Positions 48,765 to 57,081 of a stretch of 64,000 nucleotides of DNA are shown in pieces. Each line of letters starts with the position of its first letter. Within the stretch, counting starts at the first letter, position 1. The notes below the pieces were generated by a model, which searched no databases, was not told the DNA's origin, and was given only the letters and a program-made list of their open reading frames with translations. The translations under genes were made by a program, and so were the position numbers. This stretch comes from Actinomycetospora callitridis (GTDB lineage Bacteria > Actinomycetota > Actinomycetes > Mycobacteriales > Pseudonocardiaceae), in assembly GCF_028737265.1 (NCBI RefSeq), contig NZ_JAQZAK010000013.1, positions 105,466 to 169,465 on the forward strand, in the 5' to 3' direction.

Positions 48765-50116
48765 GCGGCCTCCTCGAGGCGGTCGACGACGTCGGCGAGC
48801 GCGTCCTCGCCGCCCACGTTCCCGGCGAACACCACCAGGGGCGGGCCGCTCGCCGGCGCCCAGAGCGACACGATCCCCGGCAGCAGCGATCCGCGCACCC
48901 ACGCCCGGTCGGCCCGCAACGACTCGGTCGCGACGTCCGAGGACGTGATCCCGCCCTTCGCGAGGACGTAGGCCGGCGGGCTCGCGGCGACGACCCGACC
49001 GACCACCCCGGTGAGCGCGGCGCTGACCCGGCGCGCGATCTCCAGGCTCTCGGCCTCGTCGCGCCCGGTCACGAGCGTGCGCGAGGTGCTCAGCACGGTG
49101 GTGCGGTGCTCGAGGGAGCTCGCGACCTGCGCGACCACGTCGTCGAGGTGCCGGTCGGAGGCCAGCACCGTCGGGACGTCGATCTCGACGCGGGCGAGCT
49201 CCCGCCGCGCACCGAGCCGCTCGAGCTGACGGCTCGTGCGGGCCACGTGCGAGCCGACGACGACGAGCCCGTGGCCGGTCCCGACGGCGTCACGGAGGTC
49301 GGCGTCGGCGATCGGCGGCTGCTCGCCCTGGCCGACGCGGGCGCGGACGAACGACGGGCCGACGCGGTAGACGAACCGCGCGCCGTCCCGCTCGGCGGCG
49401 AGGATCGCGAGCACCCCGGCGCGCAGGTCGTCGTCGACCACGGCGTCCAGGACGATCACCCGGGCCCGGGGCAGCGTCACCGGACCGGCGCGCAGGCTCC
49501 CGAGGCCGACCTCGGCGACGTCGCCGGCCGGGATCGCCCCGCCGCTCTTCTCGGCGACCCAGTCGGCGAGGCGGGAGTGGCGGTAGCCGAAGCTGGCGTC
49601 GGCGGCGAACTCGCTCTCGGCCACCGGGGTCAGCGTGTCGCCCTCGCGCAGCCAGTGCACGCCGCCGAGCGTGACCCGCCCGGCGTCGGGGAAGGCGGGC
49701 GCGAGGACCACGGCGTCGGCGCCGACCTCGGCGGCGACCACGTCGGTCTCGAGCGGGAAGTGCCCGCGCAGTGTCGAGTCGCTGCGGCTGGCCACGATCA
49801 CCTCGACGCCGCGTCGGCGGGCGACGTCGAGGCACGTCCGCACGACCTCGCGGGTGCGGGCCGCGGCGTCGTCGGGGGCGAGGCTGCGGGTGTTGGTCAG
49901 GACGAAGAACGCCGGCGCCCCCTGCGCGAGGGCCCAGCCGACGTCGTCGGCGCTCCAGCGGGTGAGCACCGGGAGGTCGCGGACGGTCTGCGTGCCGGTG
50001 GGGTCGTCGTCGAGGACCACGACCGTCGGCGTCCCGGCCAGCGCCGCCCGGACCTCCCCGGCCGGCACCACCCGCACCGGTGGCAGGCCCGCCAGCCGCT
50101 CACGGTCCTGCTGCAT
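48755..50116 (-). CDS. Four-carbon acid sugar kinase family (DUF1537, OtnK/DtnK-like)
   Basis: A 453-residue two-domain kinase. The N-terminal domain has VVLDDDPTGTQTVRDLPVLT and SRSDSTLRGHFPLETD; the C-terminal nucleotide-binding domain has AKGGITSSDVATESL and PLVVFAGNVGGEDALADVV. These are the defining DUF1537 motifs. Family members phosphorylate 3-oxo-tetronates or D-threonate/erythronate. The ATG at 50116 heads a two-gene operon with the DenD-like dehydrogenase. A 17-bp perfect tandem duplication lies directly upstream of the start. Confidence 0.92.
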   Translation of the reverse strand: MQQDRERLAGLPPVRVVPAGEVRAALAGTPTVVVLDDDPTGTQTVRDLPVLTRWSADDVGWALAQGAPAFFVLTNTRSLAPDDAAARTREVVRTCLDVARRRGVEVIVASRSDSTLRGHFPLETDVVAAEVGADAVVLAPAFPDAGRVTLGGVHWLREGDTLTPVAESEFAADASFGYRHSRLADWVAEKSGGAIPAGDVAEVGLGSLRAGPVTLPRARVIVLDAVVDDDLRAGVLAILAAERDGARFVYRVGPSFVRARVGQGEQPPIADADLRDAVGTGHGLVVVGSHVARTSRQLERLGARRELARVEIDVPTVLASDRHLDDVVAQVASSLEHRTTVLSTSRTLVTGRDEAESLEIARRVSAALTGVVGRVVAASPPAYVLAKGGITSSDVATESLRADRAWVRGSLLPGIVSLWAPASGPPLVVFAGNVGGEDALADVVDRLEEAACA

Positions 50117-50117
50117 C

Positions 50118-50151
50118 GGCCCATGCTCCCCGATGGCCCATGCTCCCCGAT
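50118..50151. repeat. 17-bp perfect tandem duplication before DUF1537 kinase start
   Basis: Two exact copies of GGCCCATGCTCCCCGAT. Read on the minus strand it duplicates the segment just 5' of the kinase ATG, including a GGGGAGC that could act as ribosome binding site, so the duplication may alter translation. Confidence 0.7.
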
Positions 50152-50164
50152 GGCGAGCGGGCGG

Positions 50165-50527
50165 TCAGGAGGAGCCGGAGTCCAGCAGGGTGTGCAGCCG
50201 GACGATGCGGCCGTCCTCGACGAGGCCGATGTCGGTGCCCGTGACGACGGGCGCGCCGCCCGCGGGCCCGAAGCCCCACGAGATCATGCCGAGGTCGCCG
50301 CTCACCCGCACGAAGGAGGTGGGGCGGAACGCGAAGTCCGGCGCGCCGTCCAGCAGCGCCGACACCTTGGAGTCGATCTGGTCGCGACCCCGCACGAGGC
50401 CCTCGGGGTCCTGGAACAGGACGTCCTCGGCGTACACCGCGGCGATCGCCTCGGCGCGGCGCGCGGCGTCGCGCTCGTTGAACACCCCGAGCAGGTTGCG
50501 CTGCATGAGCTCCTCGACCGTCGCCAT
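50165..50527 (-). CDS. SnoaL-like/NTF2-fold protein
   Basis: A 120-residue single-domain NTF2-fold protein (VEELMQRNLLGVFNERDAARRAEAIAAVYAEDVLFQDPEGLVRGRDQIDSKVSALL ... GTDIGLVEDGRIVRLHTLLD). SnoaL-like proteins may be isomerases, cyclases or ligand-binding proteins; there is no decisive catalytic residue. It lies 48 bp upstream of the kinase gene on the same strand and could be part of the tetronate operon, but no functional link is evident. Confidence 0.85.
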   Translation of the reverse strand: MATVEELMQRNLLGVFNERDAARRAEAIAAVYAEDVLFQDPEGLVRGRDQIDSKVSALLDGAPDFAFRPTSFVRVSGDLGMISWGFGPAGGAPVVTGTDIGLVEDGRIVRLHTLLDSGSS

Positions 50528-50698
50528 ACGGCGATCATGCCCGCCGCCGCCGGGCGCGTCACCACCGCCCACTTCTCGCCGCCGACCGATTCCGCCCCGG
50601 CGAATGCGGGATTTCGGCACACCGAATATTCGAATTCGCGCCGACGACCTCGGTGAGGAGTGCCACCGGGAATCGCAGGGCGCGGCGAACGGGTGCTA

Positions 50699-50812
50699 CG
50701 TTCGCTGCAGCGAAGGGGAGTAGCTCCCAACATCGCGGTCGACACACTGACGCCCTGCGTCCGGCCGCGGCGGCCGCCGGTGCCACCGGTGGCGGGCGAG
50801 ACCTTCGGCACC
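50699..50812 (+). promoter_or_regulatory. yybP-ykoY (Mn2+) riboswitch
   Basis: The leader contains the two conserved loops of this class: CGAAGGGGAGTAGC at 50711-50724, and GCGAGACCTTCGGC at 50796-50809, which pairs back to close the structure (the consensus has AAGGGGAGUAGC and GAGACCUU). They are separated by GC-rich stems (CCGGCCGCGG/CGGCCGCCGG region). It ends about 70 bp before a GDT1-family transporter, a well-known target of this manganese-sensing riboswitch. This accounts for most of the 50528-50881 intergenic region. Confidence 0.9.
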
Positions 50813-50881
50813 GACCCGTTCATCGGGTTCGGGCCGGAGCATGCGCCCTCGGTCCGATCCGACCGAGAGGAGCGCGCCCCC

Positions 50882-51478
50882 GTGACCGGCTTCCTGGCCG
50901 CCGCTGCCATGAGCTTCGCCGTCATCTTCGTCGCGGAGCTCGGTGACAAGTCCCAGCTGATGGCGTTGACGTTCGCCACGCGCTTCCGAGCCCTGCCCGT
51001 GCTGCTCGGCATCACCGCGGCCACGGCGGTCACCCACGCGGTCTCGGTCGGCGTCGGTTACCTGCTCGGGGCCACACTCCCCACCTTCTGGATCTCCTGC
51101 GCGGCGGCCGTCGCGTTCGTCGTGTTCGGGCTGTGGACCCTGCGCGGCGACTCGCTCTCCGCCGACGAGGAGAAGAAGAGCGGCGCCACCACGCGCTCCG
51201 CGTTCGTGACGGCCGGGGTCGCGTTCTTCCTCGCCGAGCTCGGTGACAAGACGATGCTCGCCACCGTCACGCTCGCCACCCAGTACCCGGGGACCGGCGG
51301 CGTCACGGGCGTCTGGCTCGGCTCGACGATCGGCATGGTCATGGCCGACGGCCTGGCGATCATCCTGGGCCGGGTGCTGGGCCGGAACCTGCCGGAGAAG
51401 GCGATCCGGATCGGCGCCGCCGCGCTGTTCTTCGTGTTCGCGGTGTGGCTCGCCGTCGAGGCATTCCTGAACGGCTGA
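50882..51478 (+). CDS. GDT1/TMEM165 (UPF0016) family Mn2+/Ca2+ transporter
   Basis: A 198-residue membrane protein with six hydrophobic segments arranged as two repeats. Each repeat carries the family motif: FVAELGDKSQLMALTFATRF and FFLAELGDKTMLATVTLATQY (E-x-G-D-K-S/T). Bacterial members export manganese. The yybP-ykoY riboswitch immediately upstream predicts induction by excess Mn2+. The GTG at 50882 follows GAGAGGAG at a somewhat long spacing. The NIS siderophore operon begins 92 bp downstream on the same strand; read-through is possible but not needed. Confidence 0.94.
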   Translation: MTGFLAAAAMSFAVIFVAELGDKSQLMALTFATRFRALPVLLGITAATAVTHAVSVGVGYLLGATLPTFWISCAAAVAFVVFGLWTLRGDSLSADEEKKSGATTRSAFVTAGVAFFLAELGDKTMLATVTLATQYPGTGGVTGVWLGSTIGMVMADGLAIILGRVLGRNLPEKAIRIGAAALFFVFAVWLAVEAFLNG

Positions 51479-51570
51479 GGAACCATTCCCGCGCTTTCTC
51501 CCACGTCCCGTCGGGAGCGCTTCCCACCCGGGGTGGCGTGACGCGACGGACGGCGTCGGAGGATGGACCC

Positions 51571-53265
51571 ATGACCGCGCCGTCCGTCCCCGCCGACGCC
51601 GTGGTCCGGGCCCGGGCCGCCGCGCGCGAGCGGCTGCTCAACGCGGCGGCGCGGGAGCTCGAGGTCCCGCCCGGCGGGCCGGGGCCCTGGCGCCTCGACC
51701 TGCTGGAGAGCGGCGCCCTGGTCGCCGAGGTGATCGGGTGGTCGCCGTCGGGGCACCACCGGTGGGGCGAGGAGATCGTCCTCGACACGGGGTCGCACAC
51801 CCGGACGGTGTCGCACGAGGAGTTCGTCCACCTCCTGCTCAGCCAGCTCGACGCGGCCCTGCCGGACCCGTGCCCGCCGGACCCGTGCCTGCCGGACCCG
51901 TGCCTGCCGGACCCGTGCCGTGCCCCGACCGACCGGGTGGGGGCCCTGGGCGCGCAGGTCCGCACCAGCGTGGCCCGCACGGCCCGCTACCTCGCCGCCC
52001 CGGTCCGCCCGGAGCCGGCGGACGCGGCGGGCCGGACCCGGCACGCCGAGCAGGCCGTGCGCACCGGGCACCCCTTCCACCCCGCGCCGAAGAGCATCGA
52101 GGGGGTCGACCACGAGGCCGCGGACCGCTTCGCCCCCGAGCTCGGGGTGTCCTTCCGGCGCCACCACCTCGCCGTCCACCCCGACCTCGTCGTGGAGGAG
52201 CGGGTCGCGCCCGGCCCCTGGACCCCCGACGACGTCGCGGTGCACGCCCCCGACGGCTGGTCGGTGCTGCCCGTCCACCCCTGGCAGATCACGCACCTGC
52301 GCGGGCTGCCGGGGACGTCGGCGCTGCTGGCCGACGGGCGGCTCCGGGACCTCGGCCCCCTCGGGGCACCCGTCTACCCGACGTCGTCGGTGCGCACCGT
52401 CTGCGACCCCGCGTTCCCCACGGCCTGGAAGCTCCCGCTGCACCTGCGGATCACCAACTTCGTGCGCACCATCCCGGTCGAGCACGCGCGGCGCGCGGTC
52501 GACGCGAGCCGGCTGGTGTCGTCCCTGCGGCCGGGGTGGCCGGCGCCGGGGTTCGAGGTGCTGATCGAGACCGGGTGGCGGGGGGTCGACCCGGCCGTGG
52601 TGGGGGAGGACGAGGCCGAGGACCTGGTCACCCTGTTCCGGGAGAACCCGTTCGTCGTCGACCCCGCCGCCCCGCGCGTGCTCGCGGGGCTCCTCGAGCC
52701 CGGGCCGCGGGGCGAGGAGCCGGCGCTCGTGGGCGAGGTCCGGGCGTCCGGGGGTGACGCCGAGGCCTGGCTGCGGGCGTACCTGGCGGTCTCGCTGGTG
52801 CCGATGCTGGCGATCTTCGGCGTGCACGGCCTGGGGTTCGAGGCCCACCTGCAGAACACGCTGCTGCACACCGAGGACGGGGTCCCCGCGCGGTTCTGGG
52901 TGCGGGACATGGAGGGTGCGCACGTGAGCCGCGACCGCCTCCCCGCCGGCCTCGACGCGGCGAGCCCGCTGGTCTACGACGAGGACGAGGCGTGGCAGCG
53001 GCTCCGCTACCACGCCGTGGTCAACGGGCTGAGCAGCGTGGTCGCGGCCCTGGGTGCCGCGCTCCCGCCGGGGGAACCGGCGCTGTGGCGGGTGGTCGCC
53101 GAGGTGCTCGCGGAGGTCACCGGCCCGGGCGCTCCGTACGCCGCCGACCTGCTCACGAGCCCCGCCCTGCCCGCGAAGGCGAACCTCCTGAGCCGCTTCG
53201 CCGGGCGCGGCGAGAGCCCCCTCTACGTCGACCTGCCCAACCCGATCAGGAAGGCCGCCGGATGA
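51571..53265 (+). CDS. NIS siderophore synthetase, IucA/IucC family (first)
   Basis: A 564-residue ATP-dependent carboxylic-acid:amine/alcohol ligase. IucA/IucC landmarks are GHPFHPAPKSIEG (ATP-binding HPxxK), VLPVHPWQ, the arginine-containing PTSSVRTVCDP, LHLRITNFVRTIP and the C-terminal FerB-like FhuF region GFEAHLQNTLLHTEDGVPARFWVRDMEG. It joins a carboxylate of citrate or a related acid to an amine or alcohol. GGAGGATGGACCC leads to the ATG. It is the first of four overlapping genes forming a siderophore operon. An odd PDPC tandem repeat interrupts its N-terminal region (51859-51918). Confidence 0.93.
   Translation: MTAPSVPADAVVRARAAARERLLNAAARELEVPPGGPGPWRLDLLESGALVAEVIGWSPSGHHRWGEEIVLDTGSHTRTVSHEEFVHLLLSQLDAALPDPCPPDPCLPDPCLPDPCRAPTDRVGALGAQVRTSVARTARYLAAPVRPEPADAAGRTRHAEQAVRTGHPFHPAPKSIEGVDHEAADRFAPELGVSFRRHHLAVHPDLVVEERVAPGPWTPDDVAVHAPDGWSVLPVHPWQITHLRGLPGTSALLADGRLRDLGPLGAPVYPTSSVRTVCDPAFPTAWKLPLHLRITNFVRTIPVEHARRAVDASRLVSSLRPGWPAPGFEVLIETGWRGVDPAVVGEDEAEDLVTLFRENPFVVDPAAPRVLAGLLEPGPRGEEPALVGEVRASGGDAEAWLRAYLAVSLVPMLAIFGVHGLGFEAHLQNTLLHTEDGVPARFWVRDMEGAHVSRDRLPAGLDAASPLVYDEDEAWQRLRYHAVVNGLSSVVAALGAALPPGEPALWRVVAEVLAEVTGPGAPYAADLLTSPALPAKANLLSRFAGRGESPLYVDLPNPIRKAAG
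51859..51918 (+). repeat. 15-bp tandem repeat x4 in first NIS synthetase (LPDPC)
   Basis: Four near-identical copies of CTGCCGGACCCGTGC (the second differs by one base), encoding LPDPC. They insert four cysteines in a proline-rich loop of a cytosolic enzyme, which is unusual for the IucA/IucC family. Confidence 0.9.
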
Positions 53266-55094
53266 CCGTTCGGGCCGACGACGTCCTCGTGCCCGCGCTG
53301 CGCGCACCCACCGCGACCGCGGTCCGCCGCCGCCTGTTCCGCCAGACCCTCGCCTCGCTGGTCTACGAGGGCGCGGTGGAGGTGACGGTGGACGGCTCGG
53401 CGGACGGCTCGGCGGACGGCTCGGCGGACGACAGGGAGCACGTGATCGCCGGGTCCGACCGCGACGGGCGCCCCGTGCGCTACCTCTTCGAGGCCGACCG
53501 GGCCGTCGGGTTCGACCGCGTGCGCCTGGCGGCGGCGCCGGTGCGTCGCGAGGACGCCGACGGCGCGATGGCCGAGGCCGCGTCGCTGCCGCAGTTCCTG
53601 GGCGAGGTCGGCGCCGCGATCCTCGGCGGTGCGCACCCCGAGCAGCTGGCGCGCTTCGCCGTCGAGCTCGAGGAGACGCGCGTGAAGGACGTGCTGGCCG
53701 AGTACGTGCGGGCGGGCCGCGACCAGCTGCTCGCCGACGCCGACCACGAGGCGCTCGAGGGCCTGATCACCGACGGGCACCGCTACCACCCGGCCTACAA
53801 GTCGCGGATCGGCTTCGACCTCGACGACGACCTCGCCTTCGGCCCCGAGTTCCTCCCGGTGCTGCACCCGTTCTGGGTCGCCGCGCACCGCTCGGTCGCC
53901 GAGGTCACCACCTCGGTGATCGACCCGCCGGATCCCCGGGCCGAGCTGGGCCCGACGGCGGCGGCCGCGTTCGACGCCCGGGTCCGCGACGGCGGCGGCC
54001 ACCCGGCCGACCCTGCGGACTACGTGTGGCTGCCCGTCCACCCGTGGCAGTGGCGCGAGCGCCTCCACCGGGCCTTCGCCGACCTGCTCGCCGACGGCCG
54101 CCTGGTCGCCCTCGGCCCGGACCCCGCGCCGTTCTCGCCCCAGCAGTCCATCCGCACCCTGAGCTGCCGCGACGACCCCGCGCGCAGCCACCTCAAGACG
54201 GCGCTGTCGATCACGAACACCTCCACGTCCCGCGGGCTCGCCCCGCACACGGTCCGCAACGCCGCCCCGATCTCCGACTGGCTGGCCCGGATCGTGGCGC
54301 GCGACGACTACCTCGCCCGCGACGCGCGGGTGGTCGTGCTCGGCGAGGTCCACGGCGTCGCCGTGGTCCCGGCGCCCCCGTCGGACCTGGTCCGCGCCGA
54401 CACCGAGGGCGCGCTGGCCGCGATCTGGCGCACGAGCCTCGCGCCGCGGCTCGACGCGGGGGAGCGGGCGGTCCCGGTCACGGGTCTGACGACGACCGAG
54501 AACGACGGCACCCCGCTGATCGCGCCCTGGCTCACCGCGCACGGCGCGCGGACGTGGATCGAGGCCCTCGTCGACGCCGTCGCGCTGCCCCTGGTGCACC
54601 TGCTGGTGGCGCACGGGGTGGCGCTCGAGTCGCACGCCCAGAACATGTCGCTGGTGCTGCGCGACGGCCTGCCCGTGCGCGTGGCGCTCAAGGACTTCCA
54701 CGACGGCGTCCGGTTCTGCCGGCGCCTGCTCGCCGATCCCGACGACGCCCCGGTGCTCGCCCCGCCGCCGCCGCACCACACCAACCGGAACTCGTTCGTC
54801 GAGACCGACGAGCCGACCCAGGTGACCGATTTCCTGCTCGACGCGTTCTTCTTCGTCAACCTCGGCGAGCTCGGACTGTTCCTCGCCGAGCACGGGCTGA
54901 TGGACGAGACGGAGTTCTGGACGATCGTCGCGACGGGGGTCCGGGCCCACGACCGGCGGCACGGCTCCGGGGCGTTCGACCTGTTCGCCCCCACCCTCGA
55001 GGTCGAGAAGCTGACCACCCGCCGTCTCACGCCCGACACGGAGCTGGCCCTGCACCGCGTGTCCAACCCGCTGCACCGGTTCGGGGGGCGCTGA
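53262..55094 (+). CDS. NIS siderophore synthetase, IucA/IucC family (second)
   Basis: A 610-residue second NIS ligase. Family motifs are LITDGHRYHPAYKSRIGF (ATP site), VWLPVHPWQW, PQQSIRTLSCRD, SHLKTALSITNTSTSRGL, ALESHAQNMSLVLRDGLPVRVALKDFHDG and PTQVTDFLLDAFFFVN. Two different synthetases indicate two condensations on an acid such as citrate, as in vibrioferrin and xanthoferrin; staphyloferrin B needs three. The start overlaps the first synthetase by 4 bp and the end overlaps the aldolase gene by 1 bp. A 12-bp DGSA repeat lies near the N-terminus. Confidence 0.93.
   Translation: MTVRADDVLVPALRAPTATAVRRRLFRQTLASLVYEGAVEVTVDGSADGSADGSADDREHVIAGSDRDGRPVRYLFEADRAVGFDRVRLAAAPVRREDADGAMAEAASLPQFLGEVGAAILGGAHPEQLARFAVELEETRVKDVLAEYVRAGRDQLLADADHEALEGLITDGHRYHPAYKSRIGFDLDDDLAFGPEFLPVLHPFWVAAHRSVAEVTTSVIDPPDPRAELGPTAAAAFDARVRDGGGHPADPADYVWLPVHPWQWRERLHRAFADLLADGRLVALGPDPAPFSPQQSIRTLSCRDDPARSHLKTALSITNTSTSRGLAPHTVRNAAPISDWLARIVARDDYLARDARVVVLGEVHGVAVVPAPPSDLVRADTEGALAAIWRTSLAPRLDAGERAVPVTGLTTTENDGTPLIAPWLTAHGARTWIEALVDAVALPLVHLLVAHGVALESHAQNMSLVLRDGLPVRVALKDFHDGVRFCRRLLADPDDAPVLAPPPPHHTNRNSFVETDEPTQVTDFLLDAFFFVNLGELGLFLAEHGLMDETEFWTIVATGVRAHDRRHGSGAFDLFAPTLEVEKLTTRRLTPDTELALHRVSNPLHRFGGR
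53391..53426 (+). repeat. 12-bp tandem repeat x3 in second NIS synthetase (DGSA)
   Basis: Three identical copies of GACGGCTCGGCG, encoding DGSA, in a surface loop near residues 44-55. Confidence 0.9.
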
Positions 55095-55879
55095 TGCTGC
55101 GCCCCAACGCGGTGCGGGCGGCCCTGGCCGGGGGCCGGGAGGTCCACGGGCTCTTCTGCGCCATCCCCGCCCCGGCGCTGGTGGAGATGATCGGGTGCGC
55201 CGGCTACGACTTCGTCGTCCTCGACAGCGAGCACGCGCTCGTCGACCCGCAGGAGCTGGAGAACCTCATCCGGGCGGCTGAGGCCGTGGACCTCACCCCG
55301 TTCGTCCGCGTCCCGGAGGCCGACCCCGGTGCGATCCTGCGCGCGCTCGACGCCGGCGCGATGGGGGTCGTCGTCCCGCACGTGCGGACCCCCGACGACC
55401 TCGCCGCCGCCGTGCGCGCCGCCCGCTACGCGCCGGAGGGGATGCGGTCGCTGAACGGCGGGCGGGTGCCGGGCTTCGGGCGCCTCGACCTCGGCGAGTA
55501 CCTCGCCCGGGCCAACGCCGAGATCATGGTCGTCGCGATGATCGAGGACGCCGAGGGCGTCGACGCCCTGGACGACATCCTCGCGGTGCCCGGCGTCGAC
55601 CTCGTCCTCGAGGGCGCCGCCGACCTCTCGCAGTCCTACGGCGTGCCGTGGCAGACGCGGCACCCCGTCGTGCGCGAGGCCCTCGCCCGCATCGCCGACA
55701 CGTGCCGGGCGCGCGGCGTCGAGTTCTGCGCCATCCCCCGGACCGCCGACGACCACCGGGAGTGGGCCGCCCGCGGCGTCCGGGCCTTCGTGCTCGGCGA
55801 GGAGCGCGGGATCGCCGCCCGCGCACTGCGGGCCCACCTCGAGGTCCACCGTGCCGACCGCGACGGGGGAGCTCCGTGA
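55094..55879 (+). CDS. HpcH/HpaI aldolase family protein, SbnG-like siderophore citrate synthase
   Basis: A 261-residue TIM-barrel protein: GLFCAIPAPALVEMIGCAGYDFVVLDSEHALVDPQELENLIRAAE, FVRVPEADPGAILRALDAGAMGVVVPHVRTPDD and AMIEDAEGVDALDDILAVPGVDLVLEGAADLSQSYG (metal-binding Glu and Asp). In staphyloferrin B loci the equivalent SbnG is a dedicated citrate synthase using oxaloacetate and acetyl-CoA; in xanthoferrin loci the similar protein is XssD. Its place between the NIS synthetases and a PLP decarboxylase matches both. The TGATG overlap with the preceding gene shows coupling. Citrate synthase activity is inferred from context. Confidence 0.87.
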   Translation: MLRPNAVRAALAGGREVHGLFCAIPAPALVEMIGCAGYDFVVLDSEHALVDPQELENLIRAAEAVDLTPFVRVPEADPGAILRALDAGAMGVVVPHVRTPDDLAAAVRAARYAPEGMRSLNGGRVPGFGRLDLGEYLARANAEIMVVAMIEDAEGVDALDDILAVPGVDLVLEGAADLSQSYGVPWQTRHPVVREALARIADTCRARGVEFCAIPRTADDHREWAARGVRAFVLGEERGIAARALRAHLEVHRADRDGGAP

Positions 55880-57072
55880 CCGCCCTCGACGCCCTGCTCC
55901 GCGACCGGGCGGCCCGCGACGAGCCCGTCTGCCTGTTCGCCTACGACCTCGACGGCCTGCGCCGGCACGTCACCGGGGTGGTGAGGGCGCTCCCGCCGCG
56001 GTGCCGCATGTACTACGCGATGAAGGCCAACAGCGCCGCCCCGGTCCTCGAGACACTCGCGCCGATCGTCGCCGGCTTCGAGGTCGCCTCCGGCGGCGAG
56101 ATCGCCAAGGTCCGGGCGGTCGCCCCCGGCGCGCCGATCCTCTTCGGGGGACCGGCCAAGACACCGGCCGAGATCGGCCAGGCCCTCGACGCCGCGGTCA
56201 CGCGCCTGCACGTGGAGAGCGTGCTCGAGCTGCACCGGATCTCCGCCGCGGCCGTGGCCCGCGGGACGACGGTCGAGGTGCTGCTGCGCGTCAACCTCGC
56301 CGGCCCGTTCCCGTCGGCCACCCTGGCGATGGCCGGGCGCCCGACCCAGTTCGGCATCGACGAGGCCGATCTCCCGGCCGCGACGACCGCGGCCACCACG
56401 CTCCCGGGCCTGCGGTTCGCGGGCTTCCACCTGCACTCGTTGTCGAACAACCTCTCCGCCGAGACGCACCTGGAGATGCTCGGTCTCTACCGCGACACCG
56501 TCGTGGGCTGGGAGAAGGAGCTCGGGGTCGTCGTGGAGGTGCTCGACGTCGGCGGCGGGATCGGGATCGACTACCAGGACCCCGCCCACCGCTTCGACTG
56601 GGCCGGTTTCACCCGCGGGCTCGGCGACTGGGTCGACTCGGTCCCCGCCCACTGGCGCGAGATCCAGTTCGAGTGCGGGCGCTACCTCACCGCGGCGTGC
56701 GGGAGCTACGCCGTCGAGGTGCTGGACGTGAAGCGCACCCACGGCACGGCGTGGGCGCTCGTGCGGGGCGGGACCCACCACTTCCGCCTGCCCGTCTCGT
56801 GGCAGCACAGCCATCCGTTCACGGTGCTGCCCGTGGAGCGTTGGAACCCGTCGGTGCCCCGGCCCTCGGTCACCGACGACCGGGTGACGGTGGCGGGGGA
56901 GCTGTGCACCCCGAAGGACGTCCTGGCCCGCGACGTCCCGGTCGCGCGGCTGCGGGCCGGCGACATCCTGGTGTTCGCGCTCGCCGGGGCCTACGGCTGG
57001 GACATCTCCCACCACGACTTCCTCAGCCATCCCCACCCGGAGCACGTGTTCCTGGACGAGGACCGGGCCTAG
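55876..57072 (+). CDS. PLP-dependent type III decarboxylase, SbnH/PvsE-like
   Basis: A 398-residue alanine-racemase-fold decarboxylase of the ornithine/diaminopimelate family. The PLP lysine is in MYYAMKANS; the substrate/PLP region GFHLHSLSNN replaces the usual FHVGS; the phosphate-binding glycines are DVGGGIGIDY; ECGRYLTAACG and VAGELCTPKDVLARD (catalytic Cys) complete the site. In NIS pathways this enzyme decarboxylates the amino-acid arm after or before attachment to citrate (SbnH, PvsE). The GTG overlaps the aldolase gene by 4 bp. It ends the four-gene operon; no exporter or receptor gene follows in the window. Confidence 0.9.
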   Translation: MTALDALLRDRAARDEPVCLFAYDLDGLRRHVTGVVRALPPRCRMYYAMKANSAAPVLETLAPIVAGFEVASGGEIAKVRAVAPGAPILFGGPAKTPAEIGQALDAAVTRLHVESVLELHRISAAAVARGTTVEVLLRVNLAGPFPSATLAMAGRPTQFGIDEADLPAATTAATTLPGLRFAGFHLHSLSNNLSAETHLEMLGLYRDTVVGWEKELGVVVEVLDVGGGIGIDYQDPAHRFDWAGFTRGLGDWVDSVPAHWREIQFECGRYLTAACGSYAVEVLDVKRTHGTAWALVRGGTHHFRLPVSWQHSHPFTVLPVERWNPSVPRPSVTDDRVTVAGELCTPKDVLARDVPVARLRAGDILVFALAGAYGWDISHHDFLSHPHPEHVFLDEDRA

Positions 57073-57081
57073 GCTGCCGGC

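Noticed and set aside
51479..51570. Possible IdeR/DtxR box upstream of the siderophore operon.
   Set aside because: I looked for TTAGG-type inverted repeats and found none. There is only a GC-rich CTCCC/GGGAG pairing that fits a weak hairpin after the GDT1 gene.
55094..55879. HpcH/HpaI protein as the aldolase missing from the tetronate or sugar-acid genes at 47790-50116.
   Set aside because: It overlaps the NIS synthetase and decarboxylase genes and is far from the DenD/DUF1537 pair. Tetronate pathways use class II OtnC-type enzymes instead.
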